Positions 1 through 4,634 of a stretch of 5,863 nt of DNA are shown piece after piece. Source of the DNA: Gammaproteobacteria bacterium RBG_16_37_9 (GTDB lineage Bacteria; Pseudomonadota; Gammaproteobacteria; UBA9339); contig MGXJ01000014.1 in the NCBI GenBank assembly GCA_001801345.1, positions 1-5,863 of the forward strand. The letters run 5' to 3'. The stretch's first letter is position 1; every line of letters begins with the position of its first letter. Both the position numbers and the translations under genes were made by a program. The notes under the pieces are model-generated. The model was given only the letters and a program-made list of their open reading frames with translations. It did no database searches and was not told the origin of the DNA.

Positions 1-489
1 AAAGTGTTGTTGAATAAAAGCGCTCAAAAAGCTATGTTAGACAAGTTATTTCCACTGGCAACTTTGGTAACACCTAACATAGATGAAGCTGAGCATCTTC
101 TTGATATGTTGATTTCTAATTTAGATTCAATGCAGGAGGCGGCCGTAAAAATTTCTAATTTGGGCGCCAGAGCAGTTTTAATTAAAGGTGGGCATTTAAG
201 TAAAATGAAAAAAAGTGTTGATTGCCTTTATATTAAAAAAGAAAATGAATTTTATTGGTTTGCTTTGCCTCGCGTTAATACTAAAAATACTCACGGAGCT
301 GGCTGCACTTTAAGCGCAGCAATAACAGCTTATATGGCCCACGGCTGCGATCTTGTAACCGCTGTTACTAGGGCCAAAAAATATGTTGCTGGAGCTATTT
401 TAGCAGGTAAACAGTATCGTTTGGGTGAGGGTCCAGGGCCAACGTGTCATTTTTATCGCAAGGTGTCAAGTCCCGACAATCGACAATGA
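1..489 (+). CDS. thiD: Hydroxymethylpyrimidine/phosphomethylpyrimidine kinase ThiD, C-terminal part
   Basis: ThiD phosphorylates hydroxymethylpyrimidine and then HMP-phosphate to HMP-diphosphate, in the cytoplasm, for thiamine synthesis and salvage. The reading frame is open at the left edge, so the gene starts outside the window and about 100 N-terminal residues are missing compared with the usual 260-270. Numbering from the codon at nt 4, visible family signatures are LVTPNIDEAE (21-30), AVLIKGGH (57-64), and the catalytic glycine loop NTHGAGCTLSAA (95-106) with the conserved Cys at 101. The family C-terminus, normally ending near GPxxHFY, is present at GPGPTCHFY. The final residues VSSPDNRQ and the TGA stop are encoded by the left arm of an inverted repeat that begins at 461, so the native end of the gene appears to have been replaced. 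The ribokinase-fold identity is clear; the tail is probably harmless because it follows the conserved core. Confidence 0.93.
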   Translation, partial: KVLLNKSAQKAMLDKLFPLATLVTPNIDEAEHLLDMLISNLDSMQEAAVKISNLGARAVLIKGGHLSKMKKSVDCLYIKKENEFYWFALPRVNTKNTHGAGCTLSAAITAYMAHGCDLVTAVTRAKKYVAGAILAGKQYRLGEGPGPTCHFYRKVSSPDNRQ

Positions 490-539
490 CTACTAATCTA
501 GAGGCTATTAACATTGTCGATTGTCGGGACTTGACACCT
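461..539. repeat. Palindromic element 1: perfect 28-bp inverted repeat with 23-nt loop
   Basis: The left arm (461-488) and right arm (512-539) are perfect reverse complements over 28 bp and surround an AT-rich loop (489-511). The outer end reads AGGTGTCAAGTCC, shared with the outer ends of the two elements further right apart from one base, but the inner part differs. The left arm encodes the last residues of ThiD, with the thiD stop codon overlapping the arm end. The right arm stops 6 nt before the alkD ATG. No T-run follows the stem, so this is not a standard intrinsic terminator. It looks like a small non-autonomous mobile palindrome (MITE or REP-like); no transposase is encoded here. Confidence 0.9.
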
Positions 540-545
540 ATACAT

Positions 546-1256
546 ATGTCCCAAATAAAAAAAATTCGTAATGACTTGAAGGCGCTGGCTGATCCGGCGA
601 AGGCTATATTTTTGCAGAGATTTTTTAAGACTGGCAAAGGTGAGTATGGCTATGGGGATAAATTTTTAGGAATAGTGATACCCAAGCAGCGAGCTTTAGC
701 AAAAGATTATTATCAATTGGTTGAGTTAAGTAGTTTACGTTCTTTGCTTGCTTCAAGTTTGCATGAAGAGCGGATGTTGGCACTTTTGATTTTAGTTTTG
801 CAGTATAAAAAAGCTGATTTAAAACAGCAAAAACAGATTTATAATTTTTATTTTGCAAGTGTTTCGGGGATTAATAATTGGGATCTGGTTGATCTGAGCG
901 CGCCTTATATTGTTGGTGCTTATTTATTTGATAAGGAAAAAGATTTTTTGCATGAACTAGTTGTGTCTGAAAATTTATGGCAGCGACGCATTGCAATAGT
1001 ATCTACTTTATATTTTATTCGTAATGGAGTTTTTAAAGAGACATTAAAACTTGCAAAGAAATTATTGAATGACGAAGAGGATTTAATCCATAAAGCTACT
1101 GGCTGGGCTTTGCGCGAAGTTGGTAAGCGTGATTTTGCAATATTGAATGATTTTTTATCTAAACATTATAAAAATATGCCACGCACTATGCTTAGATATG
1201 CAATTGAACGCTTTCCTGAGAAATTGCGTTTATCTTATTTGCGCGGTATAGTATGA
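546..1256 (+). CDS. alkD: AlkD-type DNA alkylation repair glycosylase
   Basis: This 236-residue protein belongs to the HEAT-repeat-like AlkD family, which excises bulky or cationic alkylated bases (3-methyl- and 7-methylpurines) without base flipping. The length is normal. Family signatures run from start to end: LQRFFKTGKGEYGYGDKFLG (23-42), INNWDLVDLSAPYIVGAYL (109-127), LWQRRIAIVSTLYFIR (144-159), DLIHKATGWALREVGKRD (179-196) and MPRTMLRYAIERFPE (211-225). By alignment with the Bacillus cereus enzyme, the DNA-contacting and active-site residues correspond to W112, D116, R148 and W187. The open frame reaches back to 444, but translation from there would read through the palindromic element in a frame overlapping thiD, so the ATG at 546, which matches the family N-terminus, was chosen. 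No Shine-Dalgarno sequence precedes it: the palindrome ends 6 nt upstream. It probably shares a transcript with thiD. Confidence 0.93.
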   Translation: MSQIKKIRNDLKALADPAKAIFLQRFFKTGKGEYGYGDKFLGIVIPKQRALAKDYYQLVELSSLRSLLASSLHEERMLALLILVLQYKKADLKQQKQIYNFYFASVSGINNWDLVDLSAPYIVGAYLFDKEKDFLHELVVSENLWQRRIAIVSTLYFIRNGVFKETLKLAKKLLNDEEDLIHKATGWALREVGKRDFAILNDFLSKHYKNMPRTMLRYAIERFPEKLRLSYLRGIV

Positions 1257-1295
1257 TTCGTCAAAAAGACGTCATCCTGACCACTTTTTCTTTAT

Positions 1296-1302
1296 AGGAG
1301 GT
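1296..1302 (+). promoter_or_regulatory. Strong ribosome binding site of ahpC
   Basis: AGGAGGT lies 8 nt before the ATG at 1311 and is a near-perfect Shine-Dalgarno sequence. It contrasts with the absence of any such sequence in front of the two genes that follow palindromic elements (alkD and the PPTase), and suggests the peroxiredoxin is efficiently translated. Confidence 0.9.
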
Positions 1303-1310
1303 ATAATTAT

Positions 1311-1841
1311 ATGGTTACTGTTGGACAAAAATTCCCAGAGTTTAAAGTAAAGGCAACGGTCTCCAATGATTTAGCTAGTGCCTTTGTTGATATTGATAAC
1401 AATACTTATAGAGGTAAATGGTTAATTATTTTCTTTTGGCCTAAAGATTTTACTTTTGTTTGCCCTACTGAAATTGTTGAATTTGGTAAGGTAGAGAAAG
1501 AATTTGCAGCGCGTAATGCGCAGCTTTTAGGTGGCAGCACTGATTCTGAATTTGTGCATTTAGCATGGCGTAATGATAATAAGCAGTTGAGCAATCTGCC
1601 TTTTCCAATGTTAGCAGACGTTAAGCGCGAGTTGGTTAGTCAATTAGGAATAGTTGACCAGGTTGAGGGTGTGGCACAACGAGCAACATTTATTGTTGAT
1701 CCTGATCGGGTGGTACGTTTTGTTATGGTTACAGATTTGAAAGTAGGGCGTAGTGCTAAAGAAGTTCTGCGAGTATTAGACGCGTTGCAGACTGATCAGT
1801 TTTGTCCCTGTGAATGGCAAAAGGGAGAGGCTACGCTTTAA
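1311..1841 (+). CDS. ahpC: AhpC-type 2-Cys peroxiredoxin (three-cysteine form)
   Basis: Thiol peroxidase that reduces H2O2, organic hydroperoxides and peroxynitrite in the cytoplasm. The 176-residue protein has the thioredoxin-like AhpC-TSA fold. The peroxidatic cysteine is C51 in the motif FTFVCPTE. GSTDSEFVHLAWR (75-87), LPFPMLAD (96-103) and RATFIVDP (124-131) are family hallmarks. The C-terminal motif FCPCEWQKGE contains two cysteines, C165 and C167. The same arrangement occurs in the Mycobacterium tuberculosis-type AhpC, in which two C-terminal cysteines act in resolving and which is reduced by AhpD or thioredoxin-like partners rather than only AhpF. No ahpD or ahpF is adjacent. The gene starts 54 nt after alkD and may be cotranscribed with it, pairing alkylation repair with peroxide removal. 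A palindromic element starts 5 nt after the stop codon. Confidence 0.97.
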   Translation: MVTVGQKFPEFKVKATVSNDLASAFVDIDNNTYRGKWLIIFFWPKDFTFVCPTEIVEFGKVEKEFAARNAQLLGGSTDSEFVHLAWRNDNKQLSNLPFPMLADVKRELVSQLGIVDQVEGVAQRATFIVDPDRVVRFVMVTDLKVGRSAKEVLRVLDALQTDQFCPCEWQKGEATL

Positions 1842-1845
1842 GTAA

Positions 1846-1952
1846 AAAAGGTGTCAAATCCTTACAACATACAACAACCATGGTATGATACATTGGTATG
1901 ATATATTTACAAAGATAAGATCGTTGTATGTTGTAAGGATTTGACACCTTTT
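1846..1952. repeat. Palindromic element 2: perfect 30-bp inverted repeat with 47-nt loop
   Basis: The arms at 1846-1875 and 1923-1952 are perfect reverse complements. The loop (1876-1922) contains two copies of TGGTATGAT, at 1881-1889 and 1894-1902. The outer 13 bp match element 1 with one difference, and over 27 aligned arm positions the two elements differ at seven, each compensated in the opposite arm. The left end is 5 nt from the ahpC stop and the right end is 3 nt from the ATG of the PPTase pseudogene. Element 3 is a near-identical copy. The long stem with an A-rich left end and T-rich right end could also weaken read-through from ahpC. Confidence 0.92.
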
Positions 1953-2042
1953 CCTATGTTATGGCAATCACCTAAAAATTTCCCGATTTTAAAAGCTAAT
2001 CAAGCGCATGTTTGGCGTGCGACGCTTATACGAACAGAAAAA
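1851..2042 (+). repeat. Left copy of 192-bp direct repeat (element plus PPTase 5' end)
   Basis: This stretch matches 4443-4634 with an exact offset of 2592 bp, no gaps, and three substitutions (1854, 1911 and 1984). It covers most of palindromic element 2 and the first 87 nt of the PPTase reading frame. Similarity stops at the left end of the palindrome: the ahpC tail upstream is not repeated upstream of element 3. On the right it stops inside the A-run where the pseudogene deletion begins. Confidence 0.93.
1881..1902 (+). promoter_or_regulatory. Tandem extended -10 promoter-like motifs in loop of element 2
   Basis: TGGTATGAT occurs at 1881-1889 and again at 1894-1902. Each fits the extended -10 pattern TGnTATAAT with one mismatch in the hexamer. 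No good -35 box stands 16-18 bp upstream. Transcription from either would start inside the loop and run through only the right arm toward the PPTase start codon, so such a transcript could not form the long hairpin. Confidence 0.35.
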
Positions 2043-2113
2043 AAGAGAAAAGTATTCTGGGGCATTTGAGGTCGGCTTGGCTGAATACACGACTGATTTT
2101 TATGATTTTTGAA
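1953..2113 (+). pseudogene. Phosphopantetheinyl transferase pseudogene with internal deletion
   Basis: Positions 1953-2042 match the 5' end of the intact PPTase gene (from 4545) with one substitution. Positions 2051-2113 match its 3' end (5206-5267) with six substitutions and one extra T. About 570 bp between them, holding all catalytic motifs (GIDVE, WSRKE), are missing, and the fusion point lies in an A-rich run. From the ATG at 1956, translation would yield only 37 residues, ending at 2067-2069, the last part out of frame, so the copy cannot be functional. Weak similarity to sequence just after the PPTase 3' region continues to about 2132. The 3' remnant is more diverged than the 5' one, and its changes are mostly synonymous, so the two parts may have different histories. 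Confidence 0.93.
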
Positions 2114-2115
2114 AC

Positions 2116-2145
2116 TTGTTAACTTTTTGTTTTTGCGATTATAAG
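2116..2145 (+). promoter_or_regulatory. Candidate promoter for the YhcG-type nuclease gene
   Basis: A -35-like TTGTTA (2116-2121) and a -10-like TATAAG (2140-2145) are separated by 18 bp. They lie between the PPTase pseudogene remnant and the nuclease start codon at 2164. The implied leader is only about a dozen nucleotides and would include the GGGGAG ribosome binding site (2155-2160). Both hexamers are imperfect and the surroundings are AT-rich, so this is a moderate call. Confidence 0.4.
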
Positions 2146-2163
2146 AACTAAAATGGGGAGAAA

Positions 2164-3252
2164 ATGAGCAATAAAAAAATAATTCGAATTCTTAAGACAC
2201 CGCTTCGCAATACTTTTGCCCATAATCCAACTATATTGATTAATGATATCACTAAAATCATTGATGAAGCGAAAAAACATATAGCGTATGAGTATAATTC
2301 TACTCAAGCGCTGCTTTGTTGGTTGATAGGTAAGCGTATTGATGCAGAGATTCTTAAAGCTGAGCGCGCAGAGTATGGAGAAACCATAGTTACTTCTTTG
2401 GCAGAACAACTAAGCTTGGCGTATGGGAAAGGATATAGCCGCGCCAATCTTTTTAGAATGATTAAATTTGCAAAACAATTTCCTGATCGTAAAATTGTCT
2501 CAACACTGTCGAGACAATTATCTTGGTCTCACTTCGTTATTATTTGTTCTATTGATGACAATCTAAAGCGTGATTTTTATGCTGAAATGTGTCGCGTGCA
2601 ACGATGGAGCGTTAGAGCCTTGCAAAAACAGCTAGATGGTATGTTATATGAACGCACCGCTTTGAGTAAAAAATCAGAAAAAGTTATTAAGGCTCAACTT
2701 AATACATTGAAAAACAGCGATGAAATGACGCCAGATTTAATTTTTAAAGAGCCTTATTTTTTAGACTTCATTGGAGCCCATACATATGAATCTGAAGAAG
2801 AACTAGAAAATTTGATTTTAAATAACATTACTGATTTCTTACAAGAATTAGGAACAGACTTTTGTTTTGTAGCTCGACAAAAACGGATGAGTACTGAGAA
2901 AAAAGATCGCTATCTAGATTTATTGTTTTTTAATCGTAGATTACGTAGGTTAATAGCTATAGACTTAAAACTAGGTAATTTTGAGCCAGCTTATAAGGGT
3001 CAAATGGAATGGTATCTTAATTGGCTTGATAAAAATGAGCGGTTCGATTATGAAGAGCAACCAATGGGGATCATTCTTTGTGCTGGTAAAGATAATAATG
3101 ATATTGAATATTTAGAGATGGACAAGACAGGCATTCATGTTGCTCAGTATTTGACTGAACTGCCGCCGAAAAAAATATTAGAAGACCGCTTACATAAAGC
3201 CATTATGATAGCAAAAGAAAATTTCTTGAAAAAATCATTAACAAGAAAGTAA
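2164..3252 (+). CDS. YhcG/DUF1016-family PDDEXK nuclease
   Basis: A 362-residue protein of the YhcG family, whose members combine an N-terminal DUF1016 helical domain with a C-terminal restriction-endonuclease-like (PDDEXK) domain. N-terminal signatures include WLIGKRIDAE (53-62), AEYGETIVTSLAEQLS (69-84), GYSRANLFRMIKFAKQFP (90-107), RQLSWSHF (117-124) and WSVRALQKQLDGMLYERT (148-165). The nuclease core shows DRYLDLLFFNRRLRRLIAID (248-267) followed by LKLG, with likely metal ligands D252, D267 and K269, and GQMEWYLNWLD (279-289). The length is full and no catalytic residue seems lost. The start is supported by GGGGAG at 2155-2160. Family members are often found near mobile or restriction-modification loci, and a role in DNA processing or defence has been suggested but is not settled. 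Here it lies inside a repeat-bounded island, downstream of a PPTase pseudogene and convergent with the PARP-like gene (31 nt between stop codons). It may act alone. Confidence 0.93.
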   Translation: MSNKKIIRILKTPLRNTFAHNPTILINDITKIIDEAKKHIAYEYNSTQALLCWLIGKRIDAEILKAERAEYGETIVTSLAEQLSLAYGKGYSRANLFRMIKFAKQFPDRKIVSTLSRQLSWSHFVIICSIDDNLKRDFYAEMCRVQRWSVRALQKQLDGMLYERTALSKKSEKVIKAQLNTLKNSDEMTPDLIFKEPYFLDFIGAHTYESEEELENLILNNITDFLQELGTDFCFVARQKRMSTEKKDRYLDLLFFNRRLRRLIAIDLKLGNFEPAYKGQMEWYLNWLDKNERFDYEEQPMGIILCAGKDNNDIEYLEMDKTGIHVAQYLTELPPKKILEDRLHKAIMIAKENFLKKSLTRK

Positions 3253-3283
3253 ATAATGTTTGCTACTTACCTTGTCTCATGTT

Positions 3284-4375
3284 TCATTCAAACCAAACTA
3301 AAAAAACTGGATTTGCTATGGAACGATCTCGCAATAGATATTCATCATGGCCAGTTTGAGGGGGCCAGATATAGTGTAAAGCGTCATGCTCTCCCCACTC
3401 CCAGCTCTTATTTTGCTTTTCCTCATGAGAAACCTCGCCTATACTGTGAAGCTGACAACGCGTAACAATAATTGTATCTGAAGGGTTCCCGTTTTTAAAT
3501 CCATCCCAAACTTGCCGTGAAACACTAGCTGCTAGCCAAGCATCTGAAGTGAGATAGAGTACATTTCCAAAGATAAGGTTAGGGGTACGATTTGTTACAC
3601 ATACTTGAAATCCAGAATAACAAATTAAATTACAGGCTTGTTTATCTGCCCCATGAAATAGTAATTTCCCTGGTTTTTCCTCACTTTGAAAGCATGAGGA
3701 ATGCAGGATGCGAAACACGGATACCAGCTTATATCCAAGAGCGGGTGCTGCGTAAGTTGATGGTGAATGGGAAGTCTGGTCGAAAAGTTGCTTTACTTCT
3801 ATATACTCAGGGTCATTTGGTTCCATATACTGTAAGTAATTGCGACGGATTAATGAGATATGCGATCCAGTAATTATATTTGTTTTCTTTTCTAATTTTC
3901 CTGAGCAGTCTTCCATTCCTTGTATGCTAAAAGAAAGGTCTTTTGTATTTTTAAAAGTGAAAGAGTAAATATAAGATCTTTTGCGGACCATTCCTTTCTT
4001 GCCATCTGAATCATTCATCCAGATGGCGTCTATATGCACAGAATTTGAGCTGTCAATTGTCGGTTCAATTTTTAACCAAAGTTTATACCCGTTAACATGT
4101 CCCATCCAATTGCCAAAAACTAATTGCGCTCCCTCATAGCATTCATTTATTTTTCCATTGTTTTCATACTTGATAATAAAGTCTGATGGGGATTTAGGGT
4201 AATGCTTTCCTTCTTCATGGTTGTCATTATCAGAAGGACGTTTATTTTCTTCAGAAAAATCAATCTTCTTCATCATCGCATTCGTGATTGTTGATGAACA
4301 TAAAAAAATGGATGATATAACGATAAAGGCAGTTAACCAGATATTTTTCATGCCGCTTATATGGAGTTTAAACAT
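3284..4375 (-). CDS. Exported protein with C-terminal PARP-like ADP-ribosyltransferase domain
   Basis: A 363-residue protein with three visible parts. Residues 9-33 form a hydrophobic, positively led signal peptide, with possible cleavage after TNA at 33, so the protein is probably exported. Residues about 34-65 are a charged, disordered-looking linker. Residues about 75-180 look beta-rich and carry no motif I recognise. From about 215 the sequence fits a PARP catalytic fold: KLLFHGADKQACNLICYSGF (237-256) corresponds to the NAD-binding LxHG motif with H241, FGNVLYLTSDAWLAAS (269-284) to the FGKGIYFA motif with Y274, and DEYLLRDRSIANPVFLVWF (344-362) to the C-terminal EYIVYD motif with E345. 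These match the H-Y-E triad of PARP1 (H862, Y896, E988). The usual FGKG is FGNV here. The start at 4375 is supported by GGGAG five nt upstream. The domain call is by eye. ADP-ribosylation of a host or competitor target is inference. Confidence 0.75.
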   Translation of the reverse strand: MFKLHISGMKNIWLTAFIVISSIFLCSSTITNAMMKKIDFSEENKRPSDNDNHEEGKHYPKSPSDFIIKYENNGKINECYEGAQLVFGNWMGHVNGYKLWLKIEPTIDSSNSVHIDAIWMNDSDGKKGMVRKRSYIYSFTFKNTKDLSFSIQGMEDCSGKLEKKTNIITGSHISLIRRNYLQYMEPNDPEYIEVKQLFDQTSHSPSTYAAPALGYKLVSVFRILHSSCFQSEEKPGKLLFHGADKQACNLICYSGFQVCVTNRTPNLIFGNVLYLTSDAWLAASVSRQVWDGFKNGNPSDTIIVTRCQLHSIGEVSHEEKQNKSWEWGEHDALHYIWPPQTGHDEYLLRDRSIANPVFLVWFE

Positions 4376-4436
4376 AAAATCTCCCGAGATTGTTTTTATT
4401 TATGCATCAAAAACTTGGAGCTCTGTACTCCAGGAG

Positions 4437-4544
4437 AAAAGAGTGCCAAATCCTTACAACATACAACAACCATGGTATGATACATTGGTATGATATATTT
4501 ACGAAGATAAGATCGTTGTATGTTGTAAGGATTTGACACCTTTT
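4437..4544. repeat. Palindromic element 3, with a decayed left arm
   Basis: This is a near-identical copy of element 2 at an offset of 2592 bp. The loop differs at one base (4503), and the right arm (4515-4544) is identical. The left arm (4438-4467) pairs with it at 27 of 30 positions, the mismatches lying at 4441, 4442 and 4446 in the outer end. The decayed end faces the PARP-like gene, and the intact right end is 3 nt from the PPTase ATG. The two TGGTATGAT motifs are kept at 4473-4481 and 4486-4494. Confidence 0.92.
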
Positions 4545-4634
4545 CCTATGTTATGGCAATCACCTAAAAATTTCCAGATTTTAAAAGCTAATCAAGCGCA
4601 TGTTTGGCGTGCGACGCTTATACGAACAGAAAAA
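4443..4634 (+). repeat. Right copy of 192-bp direct repeat
   Basis: Partner of 1851-2042, identical at 189 of 192 positions without gaps. It includes most of palindromic element 3 and the first 87 nt of the intact PPTase gene, so the duplicated unit begins at the palindrome and runs into coding sequence. Confidence 0.93.
4473..4494 (+). promoter_or_regulatory. Tandem extended -10 promoter-like motifs in loop of element 3
   Basis: Two TGGTATGAT motifs (4473-4481 and 4486-4494), unchanged from element 2, point toward the intact PPTase gene. Upstream of the element lies only the divergently oriented PARP-like gene, so the PPTase gene has no plus-strand neighbour to read through from nearby. A promoter in or close to this element is therefore needed, which strengthens the case slightly compared with element 2. 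Confidence 0.42.

Larger units (their letters stand above)
1851..4442. mobile_element. Putative 2.6-kb island bounded by direct repeats
   Basis: One repeat unit plus everything up to the second repeat unit forms a segment of 2592 bp. It holds the PPTase pseudogene, a YhcG/DUF1016 nuclease gene and a convergent gene for an exported PARP-like protein. Exact recombination between the direct repeats would delete it and leave ahpC - palindromic element - intact PPTase gene. No integrase or transposase is encoded inside, so any movement would depend on homologous recombination or an enzyme supplied elsewhere. That this is a recently acquired island is inferred from the repeats and the wrecked PPTase copy. 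Confidence 0.55.

Noticed and set aside
444..545. An upstream-extended start for the AlkD gene at 444 or at the ATG 486
   Set aside because: The added residues are encoded by the palindrome and overlap thiD in another frame; the family N-terminus begins at the ATG at 546.
1259..1290. CGTC/GACG mini-hairpin followed by a T-rich stretch between alkD and ahpC as a terminator
   Set aside because: A 4-bp stem is too weak and the T-rich stretch is 14 nt away, so alkD-ahpC cotranscription remains possible.
3256..3873. Plus-strand open frames at 3256-3465 and 3592-3873
   Set aside because: They lie antisense to the PARP-like gene, have no recognisable protein features or ribosome binding sites, and are best explained as shadows.
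4414..4434. Seven-bp stem with 7-nt loop between the PARP-like gene and element 3
   Set aside because: Includes a G-U pair and has no T-run on either strand; may be chance or part of the PARP-like gene leader, so not called.
4221..4493. Plus-strand open frame across the start of the PARP-like gene and into element 3
   Set aside because: It is antisense to the signal peptide region and runs into the palindrome; no family resemblance.
461..4544. Palindromic elements as a CRISPR array
   Set aside because: The copies are kilobases apart, separated by genes, and are long inverted repeats rather than regularly spaced direct repeats.
4533..4547. TTG at 4533 as start of the PPTase gene
   Set aside because: It lies inside the palindrome arm, adds five residues with no family support, and the ATG at 4548 is conserved in both copies.
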